Source: Emydura subglobosa
Lineage: Eukaryota > Chordata > Testudines > Chelidae
Reading direction: 5' to 3'
Assembly (NCBI GenBank): GCA_007922225.1
Contig: ML679961.1
Span: 77,490,798 to 77,554,797 of the forward strand
DNA: 64,000 nucleotides
In this document: piece after piece, positions 23,511 through 36,150 of the stretch
Layout of the letters: every line of letters begins with the position of its first letter
Position numbering within the stretch: the first letter of the stretch is position 1
Made by a program: the position numbers and the translations under genes
Notes under the pieces: model-generated
The model's input: only the letters and a program-made list of their open reading frames with translations
Told to the model about the DNA's origin: nothing
Database searches by the model: none

Positions 23511-24472
23511 TTAGTTTATGAAATTAATAGGCAGAACCTTCAGATCTAATATGTGCACAAGAAGCCTTTTATTAGAAAAGTATTTTTAAACTGTACTTGA
23601 GGCTAAAAAACCTATTACTTTAAGAAATGGAAAGTCTTAGGGCATAGTGTTTACTAATATAAATTGTCCCATAAGTGCAGTGCTCTGCCAGTAGCATTTG
23701 CAGGATTGGGTCCCTGATTTGTATTTTTTCTCCTGAGAATAATTAGTTAAAGGATGTATGCTTAGATATGTCAGGGTATATTCTCCCCTGGATGCACGTG
23801 GGAGCTGAAGTGAACATATTACCTCAGGATACTCTGCTCTATATACAATAATAGGTGCAATAGAAATTCCTAGATTAGAAAGACAGACACCTAGGGATTA
23901 TGTCAGTGTAAGAGTTCTAACAGAAAAATCTGTCCTGAATTTTTAACCTGGCAGATGGAGATAAGGTGACAGCTAACTTTAAAGATTTCCAGGCTACGCC
24001 TGAATTGACAATGGGACCAAATTCTCTCACTTAGGAAAAAGAAACAACATGAAGGAAGAAGTTTCTATGGCTCGGTTCAAGTCCATGAACTTGTGTTAAA
24101 CTTCGAAGAAAACTTGAGTGAGAAAGCAAATAGTGTTGATGAAAGCTTGGGGGAATAAAACAGATGTTTGCCATTACTATGTATTTATCATTGATGTTTC
24201 CAGTATTGTGGGGCTCAGCCGCATATTGCAACCAGTAAGTCAAAGTATGTTGCACATGAAAGTGGCTTTCAGTTTTAATTACATTTCAGATATAATTCTG
24301 TTCTTTAGCTTGATTAGATAATCAGTGAAGGTAGTTTTTCTCTCTCACTCGAAAAGCACCAGAAAAAAGTGCCATATGTTGTTGAATCTTTTTAAGGAAT
24401 GATAAATATGCATAAATGATAAAATCAGCTGTAATTACCATAGTTGTTTGTCCCCTCCCCTTCTTAATACAG

Positions 24473-24782
24473 TGCCATTTAGGGAGGCCCCTACCTACTC
24501 GAACAGGAGGCGGAGGCCCCAAAGCACCTTGGCAGCACCTCGTGTCTTGCTTCGTTCCAACAGCGATAACAATCTGAACATCAACAACATTCCTGACTGG
24601 TCAGCCTCATCTTCTGCATCTTCACACCGCAGCCTTTCACCTCATCTACTTCAACAGATGCAGAATAATCCTAATGGAACTGTAAAAGCTGTTGGGAGTT
24701 ATACCCCATCCTCTCGGAGTCGGTCACCATCATTAAACAGGCTAGGAGAAGATGGAAAAAGACAGCAACATAAGCACATCAG
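24473..24782 (+). CDS. SHANK2: SHANK2 coding exon: Ser/Arg-rich linker upstream of the SH3 domain
   Basis: The 310-nt exon is flanked by a pyrimidine-rich acceptor (CAG ending 24472) and donor GTGATC. It begins with two bases of a split Val codon and reads VPFREAPTYSNRRRR, then an APRVLLRSNSDNNLN stretch, SSHRSLSPHLLQQM, and SRSRSPSLNRLGED near the end. It stops with AG, which pairs with T of the next exon to make Ser. In Shank proteins VPFRE follows the ankyrin repeats in long forms, or the short MKSLL start in the short form, so this exon is shared by both. It has basic and Ser-rich low-complexity character and no folded domain. SHANK2 is preferred over SHANK3 because SHANK3 has a different sequence after VPFRE. 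The donor is weak (no A at +4, no G at +5). Confidence 0.93.
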
Positions 24783-27700
24783 GTGATCTTTTTCAGTATT
24801 TCTACGGCATGAAATATAGCATTTTATTGACACAATGCCCACAGTATTCATTAATACAGATTTATTATAAATGTCCATTTTGGGCCCTACGTACATGTCA
24901 ACATTTGAATAAAATCATATGCATTAGAGCAATGTTCAAAAGCTAAACTTGTCAACACCTCTAACCATTGCTCTCAGATACTCTTATCCACTCCATCCCT
25001 TTCCTTACAAAGCTTATATAAACAGGTAAACCTAGCTGTATGATCTGAAACTTATCAAATCATGATCTGTGTCATCTACCAGACCCCTCTTGTTTGAAGC
25101 AGAGTGCAAGCAGAGCTGGGGAAAACATTTCAGACAGCTTTTTTCACCAAAAAATGAATATTCAGGTCAACCTTAACATTTTACAACTACATGATGAATT
25201 TGCCAAATTTTCAGTGAAAGCCACCCCCTCCCAAACAATAAACATTTTGTTTTGACGCTTTCAGAATGAAACATTCTGATTTTTTTTCTATTTAGAATGA
25301 CTTTTTATTTTGAATTTTACTTTAATTTTACTTTTAAAAGGTTAAACTCAAAAACAAAATGAAACATTTAATCCAAAACAAACCTTTTTTTACTTTTCCG
25401 GTTTACCAAAAAATTTGAAATATTTGTTTCAGGATGACCCAAAACTATTTTTTGTTTTTGTTCAGCCAAAGAATTGAAAAAAATCAGTGATTCACACAGC
25501 TCTAAATGCTAGTAGTGTGTGAGTCTTATATGGTTGTAACAGCTCTACTAAATCATAGGGAAAAAGAGACTTTCTGAGGTACTATGGACCCAAAGTATCT
25601 TTTATGGCTGTAGTCTGCTTATTCTACAGTTGGGTGAGGAGACTGCTGGCCATCAGGGAGCTGATGGAACTTGGGTCAATTGCCTTCTTGCGTCCCCCTG
25701 CCCAAACAGCACTCAAGGTCAGTTAGAAGCAACATACCCAACTTCACAGTTTCTTGAAGTTCAACTTCTCCTCTTCTGGGGCTGAGCATTGTGCAAAAAG
25801 GAGGAAAAAAGAGGAATTACTGTGGGGCTCATTAGGAGGGTGATGGGGGCAGAGCTGGGGAGGGGCAGCAACTGGAGGCTGTGGTGGTAGGGAGCAAGCT
25901 TCTTCTCCCCCTTCTACTTTCTGCAGGGCCCTAATACTTGAGGATTTTGTTGCTTTATTTTTTTCCCCTTGACTAGTGAGTGTGGGTGCCCCCTATCAAC
26001 CTTCTCATACAGTGGGCATGGCCCATAAGAAGTCTTGCTTTACTGGAGAAAAGTGGGTTCTGGCATACATTTTAATAGAATAAAATAGGTGAGAATGCTT
26101 TATCTTTTAAAGAATGTCAGTACATTCCAAAATGCTGCCCTATGAATGGATAATTACAGTTTAAATTAGTGGGAGAGCTAGAGACTCCAACGAAATTTAA
26201 ATATACTTGATCAAGAAAACTTAATTTTATTGTCATCCAAAATTATGAGCTCTGTCTGTCATATTTCTTGATCACTATATGAAAAAAGAAAATGAATATT
26301 GTCAAGTAGCAGTGCTGGCCACTGTTGGGTGTCACTTTGATATTATGTATAATGGATTTATATCTAAATTTTTAGTCACTAAAACAAAAGAGAATTTGGC
26401 TGAAGTTATCATTTCCGATTACTTTCTTGCATTACCTTGCTTCCTCTTTTTTTTTTTTTAATCCCTCCTCCTCTTCAGTTCCTGGCACCAGCTAACACAT
26501 GTTTTCTGATAGTGGAATTAGCAATTCCACCAGGGTTGTCTAATGTTGCAATTTACAAAATTCACAACACTTTTGTTTGAAGCACATATGACATTGATCA
26601 CTGCAGGGGACAGGATTCTGAACTTCATAGGCCAGTGGTCTGATCCAATATAGCAAAGAGTTCAATGTTGTGTATTGTAGTAATTGTGCAAATTCATTCA
26701 ATTATTACCTTAGGCCTCACTCCTGCACAGAGAACCACATGGTCATATCCTTGTATCTATATGAACACTTCAGTAGGCTTCTGCATAGATGCTGGGGTCC
26801 ATCTGTTAAGTTATCATTGCAGGCCTGGGACCCTCGCATTTGTTCCTTCCAATTATAGGGAATGTGTTTTGCTTTCTCCAAAGGACAGTCTAGCTAAAAG
26901 CTATTTTAAAAACTTGGCTCTAATTAGATATATGATGTCACTAGAATAATACCTCTAGGTTCCTGGAACATAGTTTGTTGATTTATGGAGTAGGGCAAAT
27001 GTAAAAACGTTGACTATTGATTCATTTTTAAAAAAAATAATTTTCTTTGACTGTTCTTATCCCTCTTCTGTGCACACGATCTGTGAATCTCGACTGAGTT
27101 TTACTAGCACACACATTAATGGAAGCCAATTTCATGCCTGAAAATTTGTGGAAACCAAATGCTAAGTCCTCCATGTGCAAGTATTTGCACTGAAACTACT
27201 TGGACACTCAAAGAGGGTGTAGAAACAGTACCATGTGATATATAACTTATGAATATACATCCCAGTGCATCTGCTAGTGGTCCACAGAAAGTTGTGTGGT
27301 CACCTAGTGCTAGCTCTAATTTCCAGATTCTAAATTTGTTGAAGACCACTAAAAACACTTTCCTAATGTTCCATGCAACCAGTTGCTGTAGTTGTGTACT
27401 CATGAATGGGAGCGTGCACAGGACTTTCTCCATGATTTCTGTTCCTTGGAATGTAACCAAGCCTTTACTTTGAGTTTGAAGGGAAATCTTTGTTCTCTCC
27501 CCTTGCTGCTTGCAAGTGGATCACTTGCATAAAAACTGTCCCTCACTTTAGTCCAAAAAGCCTCAGTCAATTCAACAAAAGTCTATTGTAGCTTTCTGCA
27601 GCCTAGATCAAAGAAAGCAAAAGGAATGAAAGTGGGTTGCTTGCTCCAGCCAGTCCCCCAATAAACAAATACATTTTCTGTAATTCAGTCTTTCTGTAGA

Positions 27701-30449
27701 TCCATGGTGAGCACCTCCTGCTCCTGTTCTAGCTTTTTGAAGAGTTCTTCCATTTCTCAGGAAGAGCTTTTTTCTCCCCACTCTGAAAGCCACCATATGG
27801 GCAGAGTTCCTCTGGGCTGCATCTGCTGGCTCCTTAGACACTGTCTGGGGTTTTCTGTTTGATGTCTTCCTCAGTTTCCCTCCATTTAACCTTTTGACCT
27901 TCATGCCTGTTCCTGTTTTCTCATTTGTTGTCCCCTGAATTTAGTTGAGTCCTGGCCTTAGTAGCTCCTCCCGTTAGGCTGGGAGAGAAGCTTTTAGCTG
28001 TGGGTAGACTTGCACCTGCCCATGTCCCAGAACCCAAGTAGGACTTTCTGAAAGCCACCCCAGTTTATAGTTGTGATTAAACCCAGTTGCTCCACTTCCC
28101 TCCTCTTCTTCTTGGATCTACATTAACCTCTCTCTCTGGATGCTGGGGGTTTATACATTCCATCAATGAAGGGAAGGATGTCTGTGATCATGATTGGAAT
28201 GGGATGTATTCACAAGAAAATCAGTCTATTAAAACATGAAAAAGGAGAAGATCCTGACTCCTTCCTCCCCATCCCCCCCAAAAGAGAGGTTGAATCTTTT
28301 GATAGATATGAAATAACTGTCCTGACCTATTTCATCCATCTCCTGATATTTTTCTCCTCAAAATATTAAGCTGCCTTGAGGATTAGACTGGGATTTCTTG
28401 GAATGAAAGATGCCAGCTAAAATAAAAGGAAGCAGCATCTATAGTACTTAGTTTTAGCAACAGGATTGAGACCCACCCTCTCAGTAGGAAAGGACACTCT
28501 TAAATCAAAGACGTGGTGATGGTTGACATCCTAACTCATAAGGTTTTGAGGATTTGTACTCTACCAGATTAGATATCCTATCTACCATCCCATGCCACTG
28601 GGGGTTTGGATGTATAAGAATTTCTGATTACTCTGAGTAGAATTTATATATGTTGCAGCACTATAACTTGCACAGGATGGCTGATCTGGTCAGGACAGGG
28701 TGGCAAACCTGCTTAGTCCAGGGAATTACGGGGTGCTGTTGAGGCCTAGGATGCTTGTTATTTAAACATAGAGATTAGGGTAGGTGAGTAGAAGGAGATG
28801 GCTAGTGATGAGCTAGGGTTACCACTTCCTCTTTCACTTTAAGCAGCTGCCATGGCCTAATGAGCTTTCACCAACAAACTTGCAGCCTGAACAGCCGTTT
28901 GAAACACTAAGTGGAGTCTATCTTTATTGGCACCTGTCCTTGGCAATAAAAGAAAAGAAGGAAAAGAAAATCTGGAAAATGATCACATCTGATATCAAAG
29001 GTGCAACTGCTCCTGATGGTGCATGTGTTACTACGGTGGAGTTGATTTGGGTGGGTGGGAGGGTGACTGGAAGCCTTCCTCATAAGGAAGTTCCACTATG
29101 TTAAACTTCTTCCAAGTGTTCCCTTGTTTCCTTTTTATCAACAGCTTTATTGACCACAGTCTTCATTCCTTCCTAATGGATTATACTCCTCCCCCGCTGT
29201 TAAAGGCAGTGAATCCATCCCTCCCCCTAGCCCTACATTGCCAATCTATTTTGGAATCATCTTTTGATTTTTGTTTCCCTCATATGTTAGAAGGCCTACT
29301 TTCATGTTGTCGTCTTTACATAAAAAATGCATTTGTGAAAGCTCACCTTGTTCCCCTTAGGCTGAGCTAGCCAATGGAGTTTTCTGAATTGTCAGTATAT
29401 TTATTTACTAGCCCAGGCAAAATTACCTACTTGCTCTCCCTTGCCATAGTGGTGTTTTTTATGTTTTGTTTAAAAGGACATTTTGTTCATGAAACCAAAT
29501 GAAAAACCTATCCTTCTCATCCCAAGCAATTAGGCAAGCATTAATTCATACTTTTTTTTTCTCTTTTTCCTCTGCCCTTATCTTTTCCCTGAAAACACAG
29601 ATTGCTTCTGTGTATTCTAGATTCCCTTGCATGTTTTCTATTTTCAGCATTTCCATGTAAGGCTTCTAGTTCTTGCATTTATCCTGAACAGTGGAACTGT
29701 AGTATGTTGCACCTTTATTATGATGCCTGTTAAGATTCTTCCACTCACATTTGGGCTTTTCCGTTCCCTCCCTTGCATCATACGTAATTTCTTAACTTTT
29801 GTAATATTTGATTTCTTGAAAAGAAATGCTTTGTGGTGGTGTGATCTAGCACCAAGCTTCTCTATTATTCACCCTTTATCAATGAATTCTTTCTTATTCA
29901 CAACAAATAGATAAGTGATGATATTTTGATCATTGATAAGAAACTTTCTCTAAAATTATACCATATCAAACACGCAAGACATGATGTATCTTTGGGCACA
30001 TTCAGAGCTGTGGTTTTGGTTTTGAGTAGTTTTATTATGAAAAAAAGTTACTATAGAATAGTTATGAATACATCCATTTACAGCCGTAGTTGTAGATTTT
30101 GATGGTCTGAAGTGTTTTTATTTCTCCTGCAGCATTAATATATGTATGTATATCTATAAATTGTGTACATTTAATTAGCTGAAGGACTGGAAGACTGCAT
30201 GGTTGTCTGAGTTATTGTCTTTTCACATTTTGATATAACAAAACTGTCATGACCTTTTCCACTTAGAAGATTATCTAAAGATTAGAGTGTCTAGACTAAC
30301 AAACTAGTTTTTTCTCCAGTAATAGCTACCTTATTGCAAACGGTATACTTATTGCATACTCTAAATATGTTCTGTTGTATCATAAGGAAAGAACAACATT
30401 AATGTCTATTTTAAATGATAAACTAATAATGTTTCATTGCAATTCCCAG
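24783..30449 (+). other. SHANK2 intron between the linker exon and the first SH3 exon
   Basis: A 5.7-kb GT-AG intron. It has a MITE-like element at 25112-25504. The rest is AT-rich with no recognised gene; the open frames at 26665-26949 and 27116-27904 look non-coding. Confidence 0.6.
25112..25504. mobile_element. AT-rich MITE-like repeat with AGAGCTG...CAGCTCT ends
   Basis: It starts AGAGCTGGGGAAAACATTTC and ends TTCACACAGCTCT, imperfect inverted ends. The interior is rich in AAACATTT/AAATGTTT-type stretches on both strands. A similar start (TAGAGCTGGGCAACATTTTT) lies at 41491, supporting a dispersed family. Confidence 0.5.
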
Positions 30450-30619
30450 TGCCGGTTACAATTCCAGTGCCAACAAGGATGCTATCGCTGCCTTGGATTA
30501 TCAGGGTCCAAAACGCAAACTTTACAGTGCTGTACCTGGAAGACTTTTTATTGTCGTAAAGCCATATCAACCTCAAGGAGAGGGAGAGATTCATCTGCAC
30601 AAAGGGGACAGGGTGAAAG
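30450..30619 (+). CDS. SHANK2: SHANK2 coding exon: first half of the SH3 domain
   Basis: The 170-nt exon lies between an AG acceptor (30448-30449) and donor GTTAGT. It completes a Ser codon and reads AGYNSSANKDAIAALDYQ, then GPKRKLYSAVPGRLFIVVKP, then YQPQGEGEIHLHKGDRVK, ending with one base (G) of a split Val. From GRLFIVVKPY onward it forms the first beta strands and RT loop of the Shank SH3 domain. This SH3 type is known to lack several of the aromatic residues of the classical ALYDY peptide groove; the FIVVKPYQPQ stretch here fits that. The N-terminal AGYNSSANKDAIAALDYQ segment is the most variable part among vertebrate SHANK2 proteins. Confidence 0.93.
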
Positions 30620-31214
30620 GTTAGTTTTTTCTCCATTAGTTCCTGAGTAACTAGCATTTTTTTTCCTGGTTTTCCATGGATCTTGTTTTTAAAGCCCTCC
30701 ATTTTCTTACCTGTATTAGAATAATTTATTTGTTTAGCTCTTTAGATCATATGTTAATAAATTTGCTTTCACTCCAGTGTTTTTTACACCAGATTTTGCT
30801 GCTAATTCATGAACTTAATTATATTTTATAACCAAAATGTGTTCAACTACCATTTTTGTTATAAACAGTTTACACAATGGGTGCCATTAAAACTCAAAAG
30901 AATCTGCAGTAACGATGGTATCTTCCTATACTTAGAGTAGGAGGCACAGTACTTCAGAGGGGCAAATGTTGAGTTTTAAGCATGTTTAAAGTGGTAGGGT
31001 ATCTCACCAGCCCAGGAAGGAACCAATGCCATGCCTGAGTCTGCTTCATGCCTTTACTTCAGGGCACAGTTTATTGGTTTAAACAAAATATGTGTAACCC
31101 CAAAACAAAGCAATTCCCTTGCCCAATATGGGCAGCAGTTCCCTTGCCTCTCTCTGAAAGGAGGACATGCTGTGTCATGTGACAGGCAAGAACATTATCC
31201 AATACAGGATCAGA

Positions 31215-31499
31215 CTTAGGCTATGTCGACACTGTTCTGCAGTTCAGACTATGAGAATGCGAACAGCAGTGTGCAACAAAGTGCTGTGCTATAACTTCCC
31301 TGTTACACTTCGGACGCAAACGAAAAGATTCCTAGTTCTCATTCAAGTAATCCTGTTTGAAGAGGAGTATGTTAACAAGAGCTTGTAACATTTGCACCTG
31401 CAGCACCGACACAGGAGAGTTACAGTGCAGCAGTTTGGTACACCTTGCTATTTGCAGCCCAATAGTCTGAACTGCAGGGCAGTGTAGACAGAGTCTTCG
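31215..31499. mobile_element. MITE with 37-bp terminal inverted repeats
   Basis: The left arm 31215-31251 and right arm 31463-31499 are inverse complements at about 30 of 37 positions. The inner CTGCAGTTCAGACTA is perfect. The ends carry the GTCTACACT-type motif common in turtle DNA elements. The element is about 285 bp with no coding capacity and no clear target duplication. Confidence 0.7.
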
Positions 31500-32740
31500 T
31501 GTTACTTTCAAGACAGCAGATGCCTCCCAGATATGGTATGCTTAGTTTGTGGAGATGAAGGACTGCATGGAGAGCAGATTGAAAGAAGCCATTGCTCCTG
31601 CTCTCCTGGACAGTAATATAGTGTCACATTGGTGAAGTTGGTGGAGATTAAAGTGTGAATAGAATGACAGGACACACACACACATCTTCCCCATCTATCC
31701 CACTGTAGTTGTTGGAAACTTGCATCACTGCGTAGCTTGTCAGTAGTATATACTCAGTTACATGATCATTTTAGTTGATCTATAATGTTTTGATTCCTCC
31801 CATCTCTCAAATTATTAACAATTAATCATTGAGACATAGGGGCAGATTTTCTGGCTCATTCTTCTCCCTTTCATTTTAGTGCAAAGGGAGTGGATGCTGC
31901 TTGCAAGTCTCCTACTGGAGATTGCTCTGGCATGGGTGAGTTCCCAGAGGCCATAGAGCTGACATAGCTGCCAGCACAAGGGTATATCAGGAAAGAACAT
32001 TTAAAGTGTGTTTGTAGGGTGTAGGGTGCACCTGAGGGCAATGCACTTCCACTATCCTCAGCTGCTGAACTACCCCTTGGGCCATGGTCTCGTGATCCTT
32101 TGTGGCTTAAAATAGAGAAACCTCAGGACATTTAGGGCACACTGACTCCCAAAATGATTATGAATATTTGATCTTAATCCAGTCTTAGTGAAGCATTTCC
32201 TCAGTGTTCTGATTTGTTAAACACGATGGAAATACTGGAGAGCGTAAATCATGATTTAGCATAAACACATGGGAAATGGCACAATTAAAAATTTAAAATA
32301 TTTTCAACAGAAACAAAAAGATAAAGTGGAAGTGAGGGTTAGAACTCTGAGGTTCTCCTGAATTTACTTTAGGATTCCTTGGGATTTCCAGTAGTCAGAC
32401 ATATTTTCAGAATGCACTGTGTGCCTCTGAGCTGTGCGGCAGGACACATTCTCAGATCTTCTTGAGACCCTAACACCCCACAATAAGAATTACAGTGAAA
32501 GTTGGGAACAAGGACAATTAACTGAGGGGCAGAGATAAAACAACATGCTGGGAAGTGGGATTGAGTGGGAATGACTTGTATAGATTAATTTGAAAGAATA
32601 AGAAGAGAACAGTTGGAAAAGATGAGGGGGCGATACATTTCTGAACTGAAATGTCTCTTCATTAAGGATAATTGGTGAGGTTTTGAGTCAAGTGGTTTTT
32701 TTCTTCCAAAGTTGGTTTGTCCTTCTTGAATAATTTGATA

Positions 32741-32925
32741 GGGTGGTAGCATGGACTTTTATTGAATCATGTGACTGGAAAATAGTATCCCTGAATTCTG
32801 TTACTGACACTGTGCGGCCTTGAGCAAATTACTCTACTTCTCTATACCTCAGTTTCTCCTTCTTTAAAATGGAACTCTTACTACTTATTTACTGACCTTT
32901 GCAATCTTCAGACTCTGAACCCTAT
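32741..32925 (+). repeat. MIR SINE
   Basis: It reads GGGTGGTAGCATGGACTTTT, ATGTGACTGGAAAATAG, then CCTTGAGCAAATTACTCTAC and TACCTCAGTTTCTCC followed by TTTAAAATGG. This is the MIR tRNA-like head, core and tail order. Confidence 0.65.
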
Positions 32926-34256
32926 TTAAGTGCAAAGTCTGCTTACTATATATCCCAGTTACTTTAGCATAAAGCACCTAACAGTGAGGTGTCATTGTCT
33001 TTAGAAAGATGAATGTGTGTCATTGTAAGTATTTGCTAAGAAATGCATGAATGACAATAGATCGAAGTGTCTGGGTCTGAGAGTGTTCAGAGAAAACTGT
33101 GAGTGGGCCAGGTTCAGGTAAAAACTTAAATAAAGTGTGTTGTGTTAATAGGACATAGCGGAGCCTGGATAAAAATATCTGTTTTATTTTTCACTCATTA
33201 GTCATACATACTGACATCACTTGTGTGTCTGCCACTCATGATACAAAAAGGGCTATGTCTAACTTATAAAAATAAACCTGATATTTCTGTTTGGCCAGGT
33301 AATATCATATAAATTTTATGAGGAAAATATATAACATTCTCCCCCTGCAATGGAGAATTATTTCCTTCAGTACATTTGCTATTGTTTTGTTCAGTTTGTT
33401 TAAAAGTCTATCACAGTATATTTGTAAGTCACCTATACGTTTATACCTAACTTACATAATATAACTGATTGAAAAATTACCATTACCACTGTATTTTTAT
33501 ATTTTAAAATGCTTCAAAAATCAGCAGCATCTATTTACTGTGAGTCTGAGAGAGACCGAAGGAATTTAGCATCACTCCTAAAGCGCCATGTCTTTAGTTG
33601 ATGAAGAGCTTGTAGTTTTCTGTATCATGAATATAAAGTAACTTCTGGGTACCCTGCACAGGGATACCAGTGACTCAAGTCTGTGCTATTATATTTTGTT
33701 TCTAAATGGTGACAGATACTAGTGGCTGGTAGCACTTAGCATGATGGAGAGACAGAGACTGAAAAATACAGTAAACAACAATTCTTTTTGAAAGCACATG
33801 ATCTTAAACAGGCTATGAAACTGTGGGGAGTGTGACTTGTCCATTGCCAGTGACCTTGCATAGCTCACTTATGGATCTGTTTTCTTTTTTCACATTAAGT
33901 TGTTAGATCAACCCTTATCTTTCAAATGCCTGTTACAAGAGTCTGGACACCTTTGTATTCTCATCTGTTCTCAGTCATTACTTCTGCTGTTATGATTCTT
34001 ACCCTTTCTCCATCTGCCACGTGGCTTCCATTCCCACTTGGGCCTTATGCATAGCTTTCCAGCTGTATATTTTATCGTCCTTTTTCCAGTGGCAATTCAA
34101 GCATCAACATCTACTTTTCACTTGGAGGAAAGAATCTGTGGTAACTCATTGAAGATCACCAATGGGGGACAGACATGGCTGCCAAGCAAATGCTTTTTAC
34201 AATAGGCATAGCGGAGGCTCCCTGATTGCATTCAATCCTAGCATGCTCCATCTCTG

Positions 34257-35640
34257 TTGTTGAAATTGGTGGTTGTAGCTGGGAAATGAGGCCTCCCTCT
34301 GAGATTGACACAGAGGGAGAGCCAAACCCCTCTGGGGGTTGGAACCCAGAAGGACAAACCTGACAGGAAACAGGTGAGCAGGGCGAGGCCTTCAGAACCC
34401 AGAGGGACAACACCTGACCGGAAGCAGGTGGGCGGGGCTAGGCCTTTAAAGTCCAGGCTTGCTCGCTCAGTCAAGCCCCGGTGTCCGAGGGAGAAGGACG
34501 CCTCTCCCTTGTGGCTTGAGTCTAGGACCACGCCAGATGCCCACTCGGAAGGGAAGCTGCCGGATCTACCCACGGCGTGGGGCCCTGCAGATCTGGAGAA
34601 GCTGCCTACTGCCTGGGATCCGGAGGAAGGCCTTGCCAAGCTGCCTGCTGCCGGGGACCCTGAAACCTGCCGGTGCTGCCCACTGCCTGGGACCTGGAGA
34701 ACCTGCTGGAGCTGCCTACTGCCTGAGGACCTGGAGGAACTGCCCTCTGCCGAGGACCTCATGCAGTTCCGGACCTGCTGCTGATTGACGGGGAGGGACT
34801 CGCGGGACTTCCGCGTGCCTTCTACCCCAGCGACCCAGAGGGAGATGACGGGACCCCAGGTACTCTAGGGAGAGGGCGGGAGGAAGTGGCCCAGAGACAG
34901 CCATAGCAAGTGGCTGAGTCGGGGGCGAAACCCCCATCAGCGTGTTGCGGCTGGAGCCCCGCTGACCCAGTGACAGGATACCCTGATATCATTGACAGGG
35001 CCCTGGGCTGGGACACAGTGGAGACGGTGGGCCTGCGTCCCACACCCCCCTTCCCTCACCCTGACCTGGGATGGATGCCGGCTAGCTCCAGAACCTGTCC
35101 CTGACTGCCTGCCTGCCCTGCCTAAGGGCCAGGCCATAGACTACCGCTCATCCTGCTAAGGGCTCGAGCGTGTGCGTGTTCTTCTGCTTGCCCTACCAGA
35201 CCGGCTAGGCCATAAACTACTGACTCACTTGGCGAAGGACTAGAAACTGCTGGCCCTCTGCCTTGCTCCACCTACGGGCTGGGCCATAGACTGCGGCTCG
35301 CCTTACCAAAGGCTCGAGCCTGTGTGTGGTTGTTTGCCTACTCTGCCTAAGGGCTGACCAAAGACTGCTGCTCACCTTACTGAGGGCTTGAGCTTGCATG
35401 TTTGCCTGCCTGCCCTGCCGGGGGCTAGGCTATAGACCCACCCCACGCCCTGCTGAGGGCTGGGGGTTGTTTCCTGCTGCTGGCCCATTCCTGACGGAGG
35501 GCTGGAGGCGGCCCCTTAATTCGGACTCCCCAAAGCCATAGATGCTGGGAGGTGTGGCCTCCCTGAGACTGACTCAGAGCGAGAGTCCCTGGCACCGCCC
35601 CCTACAGGGGAACATCTACAGAGGTGATGAATCATCTTAG
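34257..35640. mobile_element. GC-rich element with diverged direct terminal repeats
   Basis: The start (GCTGGGAAATGAGGCCTCCC, then CTGAGATTGACACAGAG) recurs in the same orientation near 35542 (GCTGGGAGGTGTGGCCTCCC, then TGAGACTGACTCAGAG). This gives direct terminal repeats about 1.3 kb apart. The interior is sharply GC-richer than its surroundings. It has degenerate units ending CTGCC/GGACCTGGA (34600-34760) and others of the form CTGCC...AAGGGCT...GGCCATAGACT (35100-35470). Direct ends suggest an LTR-type or composite element, but no protein domain is recognisable. Confidence 0.5.
35095..35480. repeat. Degenerate tandem repeat inside the GC-rich element
   Basis: About six loose units of roughly 60-65 bp share CTGCC, AAGGGCT(C)GAGC or GGGC(C/T)AGGC, and CATAGACT(A/G)C. 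Spacing is irregular, so this is an old or GC-biased minisatellite. Confidence 0.5.
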
Positions 35641-36015
35641 ACCTCTTTGGTGAGGGAAGCAGCATCAGGTACAGTAGGCAGATTTTTGCCGCTTCCTCTT
35701 TTGCTGCTCCAGCAGGATCCCTCTCTGACTTCTTCATGAGTGGTCAGATTAAAAAAAGGGGAAGCTGGTAAATTACAAACTGGAGGTTTCTTTTTAAGTC
35801 ATTTTAAAAGAAAAAAATATTTCATCTGCCCTTCCTTATAACCAAAATTTGAAAAGCTACTATGCAGCTATACTTCAAAAATCAGAAGAAGTGTATAGGT
35901 CTTATATGCTTTTCCAGTCCTGCAAGGTGCTGAGCACTCTGAGTTCCCATTGGCTTAAGCTGGGATTCACAGTGTTGGAATATCTTTAAATAGCTCAAAT
36001 ATGTTCCAGGGCTAG

Positions 36016-36052
36016 GTTTGTTTGTTTGTTTGTTTGTTTGTTTGTTTGTTTG
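36016..36052. repeat. (GTTT)n microsatellite
   Basis: About nine perfect GTTT units. Confidence 0.95.
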
Positions 36053-36055
36053 TCT

Positions 36056-36150
36056 CCTCTGATATAGATTGCAAGTTCTTCTGGATGGGGACTGTCTTCA
36101 GCTGTGTCTGTACAGCACCTAGCACAATAGGCCTCTGATCTCACTTGGAG
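36056..36150 (+). repeat. Interspersed amniote repeat (same family as 17940-18095, plus orientation)
   Basis: It reads ATAGATTGCAAGTTCTTCTG, GATGGGGACTGTCTTC, TGTACAGCACCTAGCACAAT and AGGCCTCTGATC. The order is the inverse of the copy near 18000. The adjacent (GTTT)n lies directly on its 5' side. Confidence 0.55.

Larger units (their letters stand above)
20855..24472 (+). other. SHANK2 intron between the alternative first exon and the linker exon
   Basis: A 3.6-kb AT-rich GT-AG intron (GTAAGC to CAG). It holds small copies of an amniote repeat at 22090-22165 and 23400-23510; otherwise nothing is recognised. Confidence 0.6.

Noticed and set aside
30375..30702. Plus and minus frames of 91 and 98 codons over the SH3 exon
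   Set aside because: They are in the wrong frame; the true reading is GPKRKLYSAVPGRLF between splice sites at 30450 and 30619.
34238..34784. Overlapping 159- and 174-codon frames on both strands
   Set aside because: Both fall in the GC-rich element. The repeated LP/WDP-like pattern comes from degenerate nucleotide units, not a protein family.
36016..36052. Regularly spaced GTTT units as a possible CRISPR-like array
   Set aside because: A simple 4-bp microsatellite in a vertebrate genome, with no spacers.
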